64,000 nucleotides of DNA from Thermonema lapsum (GCF_011761635.1 NZ_JAASRN010000001.1:1167750-1231749), one strand, 5' to 3'; shown: positions 16,354 through 26,251, counted from the stretch's first letter. Program-made: numbers and translations. Notes: generated by a model not told the origin, from the sequence alone.

Positions 16354-18315
16354 TTATTTAACAGATATCTGATTGGGAATCTCTAATTCTATGGAAGTGC
16401 CTTCGCTCGGCTCGCTTTTCAAATCTATTTTACCCTGAAGCTGCGCGATGATTTGTTTGACGATATACAATCCCAAGCCTGCCCCCTTTGAACGTTCATC
16501 GCCCCGAAAGAACATATCGAAGACCTTATCTTGAAGCTCGGGGGGGATTCCGGTGCCGTTGTCTTCTATCTTTACTTTGGCAACGCGCGGTAAAATCTGC
16601 ACTTCTACTTTTATTTCATGCTTCGATTTCTTTTCATCGACATATTGAATAGAATTAGAAATGATGTTGTGCAAAATGGTATGTAAGCGCACTTTATCGC
16701 CGGCAAAAGGCTGTTGTTTGCCCAACACCTTATAGCTCAAAGTGATGTTGTGGGTATTCAGGGGCTCTTGTAGCTCGCGTTTTACTTCTTCAAGCAGCAC
16801 TTCAAAATCTAGTACTTCGAAGTTCAACGGCTTTTGCTCTATGCTGGTGTAAGTGTACATGCTGCGTATGAAGCCATCTAAGCGGCGGATGCTGCTTTTC
16901 ATATGCTCCAAGTAGCTCTGCAAGCCTGAAGAAGTGCTTTCCTGCTCCATCAAATGCACCAAACCTTTGAGCGAAGTGATGGGCGCGCGAATGTCATGGG
17001 CTACTTTATAAAGGAATTGGTCTAACTCGAAATTGCGACGCGACAACTCCTCAAAAGCTTGCTTGAGTTGTTTTTGCTGAGCGCGCAGCTGTTCGTTCAT
17101 CATACGTGCGGCAGCCTCTTGACGTGCCAGTTCTTTGTTTTGCTCAATCAGCTGCCGGTTGAGTGCCGCCAGGCGCTTCTTTGCTACGCGCTCTTTGGTG
17201 ATGTCTAACGCACTGATGATAAGCATAGGTTGCACATCTGAATCCAGGGGGGTGTAGGTCAGCTGCAGCCAATGCGCTCCACCGTGAATATCGGTAATTT
17301 TAGCTTCTTGAAAGTAACTTTCTGCATGAAAGCTCTCTTTCAAATGTTGCAAATATTGCTCTTTTTCTTCGCCTTGCAATTGCACAAACGACTCCCAGTC
17401 AACGCCTACTTTCAGCTCTTTACCAAAGAAAAGGCGTACCATATGGCTGGCTTGCCGATTGAACCAACGTACCTTCAACTGCTGGTCAATCAACACCAGC
17501 ATTTCGGAACTGGCGCGGTCCAAAGCCTCAAGCAGCTGATGCTGATACACAAGCTCTTGGCGTAGCTGTGCTTCGCGGCTGACTTCTTTCATATGCACCA
17601 TGATAGCCGCCACTTGCCCCGAAGCGCTCCATATAGGCATGGTATCCAAATGTATGAGATATTTCCCCTTGGCAAAAGTCATTTCGCCCCAGTAACCGCG
17701 GGCACTCTGCTCATATAAGCGGCGGAAGTGCTCATGTTCCGAAGCAGGTAGGTAACGAAGCAAAGTAATTTGCTCTTGCAGAGGGCGGTTGGTTACCCTC
17801 TCTATCAGTTCAAAAGCAGCAGCATTGGCGGCTACCACTTGGGTTTTTTCATTCAAAAGCAAGGCGGCTTGTTCATTTCGTTCTACGAGTAGCCGTAGTT
17901 TTTCATAGAGGAGAGCACTGTGCTGATTTGTACCGCCTTCTTGCATGCTGGTTGCGCTTGCCGCTTCCTGAGGCGATATGGAAACAATGAAACCATGCAC
18001 TATTGCCAACGCCAAACAATTGCGCAGCTGGAGGCGGCACAATCGCCATGTTCCGCCTTGCGTCTGCAATTTCACTTCTATAGAAAATGCCGGTAGTTTG
18101 CGCTCTACAGCATCTTGCAGACGTCGCGCAAAGTAAGCAGCATCTTTATCGTCAAATAAATTCAAAAAGCTATTTCCAATTAGACGCTCAGGGGGGTAAC
18201 CCAGATGCTCCTCCACTACGGCATTGGCATACTTGACTTCTCCGCTTTCTTTAATAATGAGCACACCTTCACTGAGGTGCTGTATAAGCGTTTCATAAAA
18301 GGCAGTAATGTTCAT
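16354..18315 (-). CDS. Multi-PAS sensor histidine kinase
   Basis: The protein is 653 aa with no membrane segment, so it should be cytoplasmic. Three PAS-like domains are visible (about 5-120 with EHLGYPPERLIGNSFLNLFD; about 140-255; about 265-385 with MLIISALDITKER). A coiled coil of about 40 residues follows. The kinase core has the H box FLYKVAHDIRAPITSLKGLV near residue 440, then N box HNIISNSIQYVDE, EDNGTGIPPE, and GAGLGLYIVKQI (G boxes). This HDIRAP type is common in Bacteroidota kinases. No response regulator gene is adjacent, so its partner is unknown. The terminator at 18429-18453 separates it from tonB. Confidence 0.92.
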   Translation of the reverse strand: MNITAFYETLIQHLSEGVLIIKESGEVKYANAVVEEHLGYPPERLIGNSFLNLFDDKDAAYFARRLQDAVERKLPAFSIEVKLQTQGGTWRLCRLQLRNCLALAIVHGFIVSISPQEAASATSMQEGGTNQHSALLYEKLRLLVERNEQAALLLNEKTQVVAANAAAFELIERVTNRPLQEQITLLRYLPASEHEHFRRLYEQSARGYWGEMTFAKGKYLIHLDTMPIWSASGQVAAIMVHMKEVSREAQLRQELVYQHQLLEALDRASSEMLVLIDQQLKVRWFNRQASHMVRLFFGKELKVGVDWESFVQLQGEEKEQYLQHLKESFHAESYFQEAKITDIHGGAHWLQLTYTPLDSDVQPMLIISALDITKERVAKKRLAALNRQLIEQNKELARQEAAARMMNEQLRAQQKQLKQAFEELSRRNFELDQFLYKVAHDIRAPITSLKGLVHLMEQESTSSGLQSYLEHMKSSIRRLDGFIRSMYTYTSIEQKPLNFEVLDFEVLLEEVKRELQEPLNTHNITLSYKVLGKQQPFAGDKVRLHTILHNIISNSIQYVDEKKSKHEIKVEVQILPRVAKVKIEDNGTGIPPELQDKVFDMFFRGDERSKGAGLGLYIVKQIIAQLQGKIDLKSEPSEGTSIELEIPNQISVK

Positions 18316-18428
18316 GGTCAGGCTTTTGCTTTCAATTTAAGAAAACCCATTATTTAAGCCCACAGCGGGTAATAAAAAAGCAAACGAAAAAGGAAGACGA
18401 GCAAGTTTTTGCTTGTAGGGAATAGAAA

Positions 18429-18453
18429 AAAGCCACCCGTTGCAGGTGGCTTT
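18429..18453 (-). terminator. Terminator of the tonB-like gene
   Basis: AAAGCCACC and GGTGGCTTT form a perfect 9-bp stem with a 7-nt loop. On the minus strand the hairpin is followed by a T-rich tail (TTTTC), as expected 30 nt after the tonB stop. Confidence 0.85.
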
Positions 18454-18483
18454 CAAAAAAGACAGAGTATTTTTTGGTGTCTT

Positions 18484-19272
18484 TTATTTCAGCACGAAAG
18501 AGATGGGCATATTCAGCTTTACGTCCACAGGACGTCCACGCTGCTTAGCAGGTTTCCAACCGCTGGTGCCCTTCAATACGCGTATCACCTCTTCTGCCAA
18601 GATGCCATCGCCCAACTCTCCTCCACGTAGCACTTCCACATTACCAATAGTACCATCTTTTTTCAATACAAACTTAACAAATACAGTACCTTGGATATTG
18701 CGTCTTTTGGCTTCGCGGGGATAAGTTACGTTCTTTTGTACATAAATGCGAATGTTTTCAAGCTCCTGCATCAGCTCTGCTCTGTTGTCCACAGCAAAAG
18801 ACTCTACCGGACCGGAGGGTTCTAGTGGTGGAGGCGGTGCTACTGCGGGCATTACGTCAGTTACGGGTGGGGCAATCACCGGTGGTGTATCTTGTTCTTG
18901 GATTTTCACTACTTCTTCAATTTTCTTTTCGTCCGGTACTTCCACCAATTCTGGCTCTTCGGGTTCTACCATCTGTGCCGAGGGTGGAGGCGGCAACTGC
19001 ACCGTCGGAGGGATATACTCGAGCGCTACTTCAAATACCTCATCCATCTCTTTCTGCTTAATGATTTCCTTCTTCTCATAGCTGCGCCACTTGAAGGCTG
19101 CCAGCACCAATGAAAGAGCAATCACCAGCCCCAAGGCAAAGAAGAGTCCTGTATAGCGCTCCGGGTCCACCTCTGGGTTCTTTTTGTAGAGGGGTGTGCC
19201 CCTCCCCTTGCTTTGACCAGTGCCCGAAGGCATCTCTTGAGAGGTTTCTTGTTTGTTTTTTTCTAAATCCAT
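18484..19272 (-). CDS. TonB-family energy transducer
   Basis: The protein is 262 aa. A cytoplasmic N-terminus of about 38 residues is followed by one membrane helix (GLFFALGLVIALSLVLAAF). A periplasmic linker rich in Pro and Glu follows (PPTVQLPPPPSA and further PP runs to about residue 150). The C-terminal TonB domain has YPREAKRRNIQGTVFVKFVL, then KDGTIGNVEVLRGGELGDG and the ending NMPISFVLK. It should couple the proton-motive force, through ExbB/ExbD, to outer-membrane receptors. No exbBD or receptor gene is near. The gene is a single unit with its own terminator. Confidence 0.93.
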   Translation of the reverse strand: MDLEKNKQETSQEMPSGTGQSKGRGTPLYKKNPEVDPERYTGLFFALGLVIALSLVLAAFKWRSYEKKEIIKQKEMDEVFEVALEYIPPTVQLPPPPSAQMVEPEEPELVEVPDEKKIEEVVKIQEQDTPPVIAPPVTDVMPAVAPPPPLEPSGPVESFAVDNRAELMQELENIRIYVQKNVTYPREAKRRNIQGTVFVKFVLKKDGTIGNVEVLRGGELGDGILAEEVIRVLKGTSGWKPAKQRGRPVDVKLNMPISFVLK

Positions 19273-19475
19273 AGCCCTTGCTTTGAACTTTTGAATAGTA
19301 TGAAATTTCCTATAATCAAAGTAGTTAATTTGTAAAGAAATCCTTTATGGTTTGCCAAATATACAAAAAAAGAGAAGGAAAACAAAGCTCATTCCCAACC
19401 AATCTTTTTTGACCGCATGTAAGTCTTGCTACAAAGCTGCATGGCTTTTGCCGTCGACGTCGGCGAAGCTGCTTT

Positions 19476-19844
19476 CTAAAGCTTGTAGATGATAAAAAAC
19501 AGTATCCATCCCATAAGCACGCCTACGGTATTCATCAGCAAATCCTCCCACTCGAAAGTGCGCCCCGCAGAAAAGAATTGCAGTTCTTCAAGCAAAGCGC
19601 TGTAGAGCAGGGCAATGAAGATGGCTGCCCGCTCGGCATAGTAGTGAAGGTAAAGCACCGTAGTTTGCTTCTTGAAACCTACAATAAGCAACAGCACCCA
19701 CACCATAAAGACAAAAGCATGTGCCACACGGTCAAAAAGCAAAAGATCAGCGGTAGGGGGCATCTCCTGCCCAGGCAAAAGTACCAAAAAGGCAATGAGT
19801 AGCCCCCATATGATACCAAAAAGGTTGTAACGTAAAAACTCCAT
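19476..19844 (-). CDS. VanZ-like family membrane protein
   Basis: The protein is 122 aa with about four membrane helices. The VanZ-like signature is present: FDRVAHAFVFMVWVLLLIVG (helix 2) and LLEELQFFSAGRTFEWEDLL followed by MNTVGVLMG (the E...R..D.DL.N..G motif). The wider family includes VanZ, linked to teicoplanin resistance, but most members have no known function. It lies 8 nt after gcvH on the same strand and is likely co-transcribed with it. Confidence 0.8.
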   Translation of the reverse strand: MEFLRYNLFGIIWGLLIAFLVLLPGQEMPPTADLLLFDRVAHAFVFMVWVLLLIVGFKKQTTVLYLHYYAERAAIFIALLYSALLEELQFFSAGRTFEWEDLLMNTVGVLMGWILFFIIYKL

Positions 19845-19852
19845 TGCAGGAC

Positions 19853-20233
19853 TTAAGCCCCTATCAACTCACGGTAGGCATCGGCATCGAGCAAATCTTC
19901 CAGTTCTGCCAGGTTAGATGGCTTTATTTTCACAATCCAGCCTTCGCCATAAGGATCTTGATTTATCAGCTCGGGGGCATCTACCAAAGCCGAATTCATT
20001 TCGAGTATTTCGCCAGTTACAGGCAAGAAAAGGTCTGAGGTGGTTTTTACGGCATCGACCGTACCAAAAACGGCACCGGCTTCCAATGTTTCGCCTACGG
20101 TGTTTACCTCTACGTAAACGATGTCGCCCAGCTCGCTTTGAGCAAAGTCGGTAATGCCTACATAGGCGATATCACCTTCCAAACGAATCCATTCGTGTTC
20201 GCGCGAATAACGTAAGTCGTTGGGTACGTTCAT
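19853..20233 (-). CDS. gcvH: Glycine cleavage system H protein
   Basis: The protein is 126 aa from the ATG at 20233 ([20 protein letters not shown]), matching the family start; a longer frame upstream is not conserved. The lipoyl-lysine site is intact ([17 protein letters not shown], Lys64 or nearby). [12 protein letters not shown] closes the hybrid-motif fold. GcvH carries the aminomethyl group between the P, T and L proteins in glycine breakdown. The gcvP and gcvT genes are not in the window. The VanZ-like gene follows after 8 nt. Confidence 0.97.
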   Translation of the reverse strand: MNVPNDLRYSREHEWIRLEGDIAYVGITDFAQSELGDIVYVEVNTVGETLEAGAVFGTVDAVKTTSDLFLPVTGEILEMNSALVDAPELINQDPYGEGWIVKIKPSNLAELEDLLDADAYRELIGA

Positions 20234-20276
20234 GACAATTATGTTTTTAAGTGTGTTAAGAACTCTGAACGGGAAG

Positions 20277-20284
20277 CAAATATA
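20277..20284 (-). promoter_or_regulatory. Candidate -7 box of gcvH
   Basis: On the minus strand the sequence TATATTTG matches TAnnTTTG. It lies about 44 nt before the gcvH ATG, with a T-rich stretch where the -33 box should be. Confidence 0.4.
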
Positions 20285-20300
20285 TACAAACCGAAAGGTT

Positions 20301-21245
20301 TTAAAAATCGGAAGGGTGGCTATTGTTTTTTTCGCGCAGAGGCAGGGTAACCGACACAAACCAATACAAGGTAACCGCGGCAGCTATAAGAGAGAGTAAT
20401 ACTACGCCCCAGTGTACACTTTGTGTCGCGCCGGGCGTCAGTTCAGGAAAAAAGCGCTGCTGAAAACGTATAAGCAGCAGGGCAACGCCGTTGTTCACCA
20501 AATGCCCCCACATGGCTAAAAGCAAATTGCCTGACCAGTAGTAGATATAGCCCAGCAAAGCACCCAAAATCCAACGAGGCAGCAAACCCAAAAACTGAAA
20601 ATGCACCAGCGAAAACACCAAGGCAGCCGTCCAAATAGCCATATGGGGGTTGCGCGTCCAAGCCAACAGACGATTTTGCAAAACACCACGAAACAGTAAT
20701 TCCTCCCCTATTGCCGGCAGCAATACAATAGCCAAAATGCCCATGAGTGCTTGCCCGAAACCTTCAAAACCCACAAGCAAAGAGGTAAGTGCAGCCAATT
20801 CCTGCTCTTTTTGCAGCACCCACCCGCCTGCAGGCAACTGATGATTCCAATATTCCAGAAACGAAACGAAAGGTAGCAATACGATAAGTAAGAGTGCCAC
20901 CAAAGCCCAATGTATGCCTTGGTTCACTGCCCCCGACGAGCACCACTGTTTCCACCGCAAACCTTCAACCCCATACCAATACAAGAGGGTGCCCCCAAAA
21001 AAACCTCCTGCTGCAGTTATGATTTGCAATAAAAGCAAAACAGAACGCACTTTATAGTTATCTTTCCATCGCAGTGGCGCTGCCGCCATCTGTTCTACTT
21101 CTTCCAGAGAAACACCATATAGCCATTTTAGCAAAAACAGACCAATAAACTGTGCCAAAAACATACAGGCAAGCACCAACAAAGCCAAAGACAAAAGCCC
21201 TTGCCAAGGAGCTGTGCGAAAAGGCAAACGTTCAGCTAATTGCAT
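20301..21245 (-). CDS. CPBP-family intramembrane glutamic endopeptidase
   Basis: The protein is 314 aa with about eight membrane helices. The CPBP (Abi) active-site motifs are present: [16 protein letters not shown] (EExxxR, about residue 190), [10 protein letters not shown] (FxxxH, about residue 222) and WGHLVNNG (His and Asn, about residue 255). Such enzymes process membrane proteins or prenylated proteins; some serve in bacteriocin self-immunity. The substrate here is unknown. The gene is upstream of gcvH on the same strand, 67 nt apart, and diverges from dusB with only 57 nt between the starts. Confidence 0.9.
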   Translation of the reverse strand: MQLAERLPFRTAPWQGLLSLALLVLACMFLAQFIGLFLLKWLYGVSLEEVEQMAAAPLRWKDNYKVRSVLLLLQIITAAGGFFGGTLLYWYGVEGLRWKQWCSSGAVNQGIHWALVALLLIVLLPFVSFLEYWNHQLPAGGWVLQKEQELAALTSLLVGFEGFGQALMGILAIVLLPAIGEELLFRGVLQNRLLAWTRNPHMAIWTAALVFSLVHFQFLGLLPRWILGALLGYIYYWSGNLLLAMWGHLVNNGVALLLIRFQQRFFPELTPGATQSVHWGVVLLSLIAAAVTLYWFVSVTLPLREKNNSHPSDF

Positions 21246-21302
21246 ATTTTACAGTAAATTTGCTTTCTCTAATAAACACATTTCATCTTAAGGCACAAAG
21301 TT

Positions 21303-22325
21303 ATGCAAAAACATCCAGTACGCATTGGTTCGGTAGAGTTGGAAGATTTTCCATTGTTGCTGGCGCCTATGGAAGACGTAAGCGACCCCCCTTTCCGGGC
21401 AGTATGCAAAGAGCAAGGTGCCGACTTGGTTTATACTGAGTTTATCCCAGCAGATGGTTTGATTCGCCATGCCGACAAAGCCGTACAAAAGCTCGATATT
21501 TATGACTATGAGCGTCCTATTGGGGTACAGATTTTTGGTTCTGAAATAGAATCGATGCGGGAAGCGGCACGCATAGTAGAAGCTGCCCAACCCGAAATAT
21601 TGGACATCAACTATGGCTGCCCTGTAAAAAAAGTAGCGTGCAAAGGCGCTGGTGCCGGCTTGCTCAAAGACATAGACAAGATGCAGCACATCACTGCCGA
21701 GATAGTCAAGCAAGTACAATTGCCCGTAACTGTCAAAACACGCTTGGGATGGGACGAGCAGTCCATACGCATTGTGGAGGTGGCACTGCGCCTGCAGGAG
21801 GCAGGCATCAAAGCGCTGACCATACACGGGCGCACACGCGTGCAGATGTATAAAGGCGAAGCCAACTGGGAGCCTATTGCCCAAGTAAAACAACACCCCG
21901 ACATAGAAATTCCTATTTTTGGTAATGGCGACATAGACTCGCCACAAAAAGCGCTGGAATATCGTCAAAAGTATGGCGTGGACGGCATCATGATTGGGCG
22001 GGCTGCCATAGGCTACCCGTGGATATTCCGTGAGATAAAGCACTATTTTAAAACCGGCGAATTGTTGCCCCCTCCTTCCCTTGAAGAGCGGCTGCGCGTG
22101 TGCCTCAAGCACCTGCGTTTTGCTGTGGAATGGAAAGGCGAGCGCAAAGCCGTTTTTGAAATGCGCCGCCATTATACCAATTATTTCAAAGGGTTCTCAC
22201 ACTTTAAACACTTCCGCACACGTTTAGTAGAAGCCGGCTCGCTGGCAGAAGTAGAAGATATCTTAGCTGAAATAGAACATTTTTACACACATGAACAAGC
22301 ACCTTTTGAAAATAGCCCCTCCTAA
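21303..22325 (+). CDS. dusB: tRNA-dihydrouridine synthase (DusB type)
   Basis: The protein is 340 aa. The FMN-binding TIM barrel is recognised by LLAPMEDVSDPPFRAVCKEQ, PIGVQIFGSE, DINYGCPVKKVACKGAGAGL (catalytic Cys in the NxGCP motif), VTVKTRLGWDE, TIHGRTRVQMYKGEANW and FGNGDIDSPQKALE. DIDS and MIGRAAIGYPWIF are typical of the bacterial DusB group. It reduces uridine to dihydrouridine in tRNA using NADPH and FMN. The 3' end overlaps the EamA transporter gene by 35 nt. Confidence 0.96.
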   Translation: MQKHPVRIGSVELEDFPLLLAPMEDVSDPPFRAVCKEQGADLVYTEFIPADGLIRHADKAVQKLDIYDYERPIGVQIFGSEIESMREAARIVEAAQPEILDINYGCPVKKVACKGAGAGLLKDIDKMQHITAEIVKQVQLPVTVKTRLGWDEQSIRIVEVALRLQEAGIKALTIHGRTRVQMYKGEANWEPIAQVKQHPDIEIPIFGNGDIDSPQKALEYRQKYGVDGIMIGRAAIGYPWIFREIKHYFKTGELLPPPSLEERLRVCLKHLRFAVEWKGERKAVFEMRRHYTNYFKGFSHFKHFRTRLVEAGSLAEVEDILAEIEHFYTHEQAPFENSPS

Positions 22326-23199
22326 GCAAGCATCTGGATGGGTTTCATGGCTGCTGCTTTTGGCTTTGGCACTCATTTGGGGCAGTTCTTTTATCTTGAT
22401 GAAAAAAGGGCTGACTGTCTTTTCGCCCGTGCAGTTGGCTGCCATACGGGTAAGTTCGGCATTTAGCATTTTATGCCTTCCGGCATTTTATCATTTGCGC
22501 CGCTTGCGTCATGTGCCTTGGGCTATATTGTTTTTGTCGGGCTTGTTGGGGGTATTCATCCCCGCTTTCCTTTTCGGCTATGCGCAAACTCACGTCAGCA
22601 GTTCCACCGCTGGCATTCTCAACGCTCTTACACCAGTATTCACCTTCATTGCAGGGCTTTTTATCCTCAAAAGCCAAGCAGCGAGCCCCTATAAGCTGGC
22701 GGGCGTCATTGTTGGCTTGCTGGGCTCGGTCTTTCTTTTATTGAGTCGTTCGGGCGGGAGGTTTAGTATTGACATCTATGCCCTGCCTATCGTGGTGGCT
22801 ACACTCTGCTATGGCATCAACGGCAATCTCATCAAGCGGTACTTACACCACATGAAGCCGCTCCATGTTTCCACCTTGTCGTTGCTATGCATTGCTCCTT
22901 TTGCTTTAGTTCTCTTTTGGGTTACCGGCGTGCCCGGCATGCTACAGACCGGAGATAGCCACACTTGGCAGGCGTTTTTTTACTTGTTTCTCTTGGGCAC
23001 CATGAGCACAGCCATCGCCTTGATTCTGTTTAATACGCTCATACAGCAGGCTTCGCCTGTTTTTGCCAGCTCGGTTACTTACCTCATTCCCATAGTAGCC
23101 CTTTTTTGGGGCATTGTCGATGGCGAAAGCATCGGATGGATGCACCTTGTGGGTATGTGCTCTATAGTAGGAGGGGTAGTGTTGATTCACCGCGGGTAA
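22291..23199 (+). CDS. EamA/DMT-superfamily transporter
   Basis: The protein is 302 aa with ten predicted membrane helices in two EamA repeats. Repeat 1 begins LLLALALIWGSSFILMKKGL; repeat 2 has YALPIVVATLCYGINGNLIK, and the signature helix near the end reads SSVTYLIPIVALFWGIVDGE. Members export amino acids or other metabolites; the substrate here is unknown. The start lies inside the dusB gene (35-nt overlap), which suggests co-transcription. A convergent gene lies 105 nt downstream, with a hairpin between them. Confidence 0.92.
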   Translation: MNKHLLKIAPPKQASGWVSWLLLLALALIWGSSFILMKKGLTVFSPVQLAAIRVSSAFSILCLPAFYHLRRLRHVPWAILFLSGLLGVFIPAFLFGYAQTHVSSSTAGILNALTPVFTFIAGLFILKSQAASPYKLAGVIVGLLGSVFLLLSRSGGRFSIDIYALPIVVATLCYGINGNLIKRYLHHMKPLHVSTLSLLCIAPFALVLFWVTGVPGMLQTGDSHTWQAFFYLFLLGTMSTAIALILFNTLIQQASPVFASSVTYLIPIVALFWGIVDGESIGWMHLVGMCSIVGGVVLIHRG

Positions 23200-23238
23200 A
23201 AGCCCCCCTGCCGACATGTGGCTAAGCGCAAAAGAAAA

Positions 23239-23273
23239 AACCTGCGAGCCTTTTTTAGAGCATCTCGCAGGTT
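23239..23273 (-). terminator. Terminator of the DegT-type gene
   Basis: AACCTGCGAG and CTCGCAGGTT form a perfect 10-bp stem with a 15-nt loop. A T run follows on the minus strand, so it primarily ends the DegT-type gene; it may also stop readthrough from the plus strand. Confidence 0.8.
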
Positions 23274-23303
23274 CAAACAATATGCTATCGCGACAACAGA
23301 CGC

Positions 23304-24506
23304 TTAGGCAAGCGCCAGCACGCTGCTAAGGGCTTTTTCCACTTTGGCTTTCAACTGAGCCAGCTCTTCTTCTGTCCAAGTGATGCGTACTACAATAGAA
23401 ATCAGACGACTCATAATAGCATCGGACTGGGGCAGCTGCAAGGTAGCATAGTCTTGAGGCGGCGTGATGGTATGCACATACAGTTTTGCCGGGGCTTTCA
23501 TCTGGCGGATGTGCTCCCAGTTTTTGATATAATGGAAATGGTTGTCATACCAATATTGTACGCCTTCCACACCTTCTTTGCGCAGCGCATTCACTACGGC
23601 ACGTGCCGTGGATTCATCGGGTAGGAAGAAATCCATGAAGGTAGCGGCGTCGCCGGCTTCATCGGGGATATGGCGGAAAGTTACTTCCGGAAATTTTGCC
23701 AAGCTTTCTTTCAGTGCTTTTTTATTGGCACGTTGGCGCTCCAGCATGTAAGGCATCTTACGAAATTGAGCTAAACCAATGGCAGCATTGATTTCGCCTA
23801 TGCGATAGTTGAACCCAATGATAGGGTGCCCCTCCATCCCGCGGTTGTCGCCTATGTGGTCGTGCCCATGGTCAGAGAATTGGTGTGCATACTCATAAAT
23901 TTGCTCGTCATTGGTGATGAGCGCTCCACCTTCACCACAGGTAATGATTTTAAAGAAGTCGAACGAGAAAGTGCCGCATTTACCAAAGGTACCTAAGGGC
24001 TTGCCTTTGTAGCTGCCACCGAGGGCTTGTGCTGTATCTTCAATCAAAATGAGGTTGTGTTTTTGACACAACGCCACGATTTCCTCGAGGCGTGCCATGC
24101 TGCCACACATATGCACCAACATAACGGCTTTGGTTTTAGGGGTAATTGCCTTTTCTATGCCTTCGGGCGAAAGACATAGCGTTTCGTCGATTTCGGCAAA
24201 CACGGGCACAGCCCCAGCAAGCAATACTGCCTCTATAACTGCCACATAAGTAAAGGGGGGTACAATCACCTCATCGCCAACGCCAATGCCGCAGGCAGCC
24301 AAAGCGATGGCATCGGCAGTAGAGCCGCTGCTGCAGGCGTGGGCAAAGCGTACACCATGGTGTTTTGCCAGTGCTTGTTCAAACTCTTTGGCTTTCCAAT
24401 GACCTTTTCGCTGTGCATCGAAATTATAGCGAAAGAGAATACCTGTATCGAGTACATCCTGTACTTCTTTGCGCTCTTCGGCGCCAAATAATTCAGTTCC
24501 GGGCAT
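23304..24506 (-). CDS. DegT/DnrJ/EryC1/StrS-family PLP aminotransferase
   Basis: The protein is 400 aa. The fold type I aminotransferase features of the DegT family are clear: ACSSGSTADAIALAACGIG (phosphate binding), VIVPPFTYVAVIEAVLLAGA, LILIEDTAQALGGSYKGKPL (Asp contacting the pyridine ring), FSFDFFKIITCGEGGALITN (Schiff-base Lys) and GFNYRIGEINAAIGLAQ. These enzymes aminate keto-sugars for glycan or natural-product synthesis. No sugar-biosynthesis genes flank it, so the substrate is open. The ATG at 24506 is preceded by 368 nt with only the end of dnaX, suggesting its own promoter. Confidence 0.93.
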   Translation of the reverse strand: MPGTELFGAEERKEVQDVLDTGILFRYNFDAQRKGHWKAKEFEQALAKHHGVRFAHACSSGSTADAIALAACGIGVGDEVIVPPFTYVAVIEAVLLAGAVPVFAEIDETLCLSPEGIEKAITPKTKAVMLVHMCGSMARLEEIVALCQKHNLILIEDTAQALGGSYKGKPLGTFGKCGTFSFDFFKIITCGEGGALITNDEQIYEYAHQFSDHGHDHIGDNRGMEGHPIIGFNYRIGEINAAIGLAQFRKMPYMLERQRANKKALKESLAKFPEVTFRHIPDEAGDAATFMDFFLPDESTARAVVNALRKEGVEGVQYWYDNHFHYIKNWEHIRQMKAPAKLYVHTITPPQDYATLQLPQSDAIMSRLISIVVRITWTEEELAQLKAKVEKALSSVLALA

Positions 24507-24585
24507 AGGTTTTTCTTTTTTAAGCGTTGAAGAAACAAATAAGAAATAACAAAGATGCAGTAAAATTAAGAATTTTGCGGCTATC

Positions 24586-26242
24586 TCAAGTATGAGAGTT
24601 GGGCGTAAGCTTCAAATGTTCCCATATCTGTTTCAGGTGTGGATATTCTTTTAACAAATAACGTAGCTTGCCTTGGGTAGAATGTAGGCTTTCGGCATCA
24701 TCGACTGCGATTTCTTTGACTTCCAAACGTACCTCGATGGCATAAAGCTTTCCAGTCAGCTCCATCAAGCGCTTACGCCACCGTGGTTTCTGTTCTTCTA
24801 CTAATGCCAACAGGGTGCGGCTCTCCACTGTCAAGCGGATAACATCTTGTTGCACTTCATAGGGTTTCGACAGTAGGTAACACAGCTGCTGGTCTTCTTG
24901 ATGCTCTTGCACAAGCTGCTGCCATGCTTGCTCAAGCGGCATGGGGGCAGTTGGCTCAGCAAGAGGCAAGGCGCCTGCCGCCTTTTCCTCAGGTTGCAGG
25001 GTGGGCTTTGTCTCTTGCTTCAGCTCGTCCAGTTTTGGGGTAGCACGCACCTTACGGGGTAGTGTAGGGCGTCGGGGGCTTTGCGGTTCGCTTACCTCAT
25101 TTTTTTTTTTCTTCAACGACCACCGGTCGCTTGGCAAGCTCTATAGCGTCTTGTAGGTGCGCCAGTTTGAGCAACAACAACTCTGTGTGCACACGGGCGC
25201 TTTTGGCATCCCTGAAGTCAAGCAGAAAAGTATGGGTAAGATTCAGAGCGGTCAATATCCACGAAGGCGACAGGCGCTGTGCCTGCTCTTGAAAACGTAG
25301 CTTGGCGGTTTCGGGCACTTCCAAAAGTGAAAGCGTAGCCTGCTCTCGCCCCATGAGCAAATTACGCAAGTGCTCCTCCAGACCAGCCACAAAAAGCTGC
25401 GCATCAAAGCCCTTGCGTAGTATTTCGTCCAATAGCAACAACGCTTCGGTGGTCTGGCAGGCAGAGAGCATATCCGTTACACGAAAATAATAATCGTAGT
25501 CGAGGATATGCAGATGCTCTAAGGCATTGGCATAAGTCAGTTTCCTGTCGGTAGAGAAAGTAACCAACAGGTCAAACATAGAAAGGGCATCGCGTAGCCC
25601 GCCGTCTGCCTTTTGAGCTATCAGGTGTAAGGCGGTCTCTTCGGCTTCTACGCCTTCTTTTTGTGCAATGTAGCGCAGATGGCGTACAATATCACTTATC
25701 TGGATTCGGTTAAAATCATAAACCTGACAACGCGACAAAATCGTGGGTATGATTTTGTGCTTTTCGGTGGTTGCCAAGATGAAAATAGCATAAGGGGGCG
25801 GCTCTTCAAGGGTTTTCAGGAAGGCATTGAAAGCCGCGTTGGAAAGCATATGCACCTCATCGATGATATAGACCTTATATCGCCCGTTTTGAGGCGGGTA
25901 GCGCACTTGCTCTACCAAATAGCGGATATCCTCTACCGAGTTGTTGGAAGCGGCATCCAACTCATGCACATTGAACGAGGCATTTTTTTGAAAGCTGACA
26001 CAAGCGCTGCAGCTGCCGCAGGCTTCTATGTCGGGGGTAAGGTTCTGACAGTTGACAGTCTTTGCCAAGATGCGCGCACAGGTAGTTTTACCTACCCCTC
26101 TGGGACCACAAAAAAGATATGCCTGTGCTATCTGTCCGGTGCGGATAGCATTTTTGAGCGTGGTGGTAATATGCTGCTGTCCCACGACGCTCTCAAAGGT
26201 AACAGGACGATACTTTCGAGCCGAAACGATAAACTGTTCCAT
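24586..26242 (-). CDS. dnaX: DNA polymerase III gamma/tau subunit, read through an A11 slippage site
   Basis: The zero frame (26242-25097) encodes 381 aa: the clamp-loader ATPase with GPRGVGKTTCARIL (Walker A), a four-Cys zinc site beginning CQNLTPDIEACGSCSAC, YIIDEVHMLS (Walker B) and the sensor motif ILATTEKHKIIPTILSRCQ. It ends EEKKK then TGA, right after a run of eleven A. One extra A, or a -1 shift, enters a frame that continues NEVSEPQSP and runs to 24586. That frame has a Pro-rich linker and a domain with LEQAWQQLVQEHQEDQQLCY, which matches the usual C-terminus of Bacteroidota DnaX. I therefore annotate one gene making a short (gamma-like, 381 aa) and a long (tau-like, about 550 aa) product. 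A sequencing error in the run is the main alternative. Confidence 0.85.
25100..25110 (-). promoter_or_regulatory. A11 slippage site in dnaX
   Basis: Eleven A in a row on the coding strand follow GAAG and precede TGAGG. The zero-frame TGA stop is immediately after the run, and the -1 frame continues for about 170 codons with a conserved domain. Poly-A runs of this kind cause transcript slippage in Thermus dnaX and ribosomal -1 shifting in Escherichia coli dnaX. Confidence 0.75.
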
Positions 26243-26251
26243 AGCCGCAAG

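Noticed and set aside
24586..25137. Independent small gene downstream of dnaX
   Set aside because: Its only possible start lies inside dnaX. The first residues are a translation of the dnaX A run, and its conserved part is the DnaX C-terminal domain, so it is the second half of dnaX.
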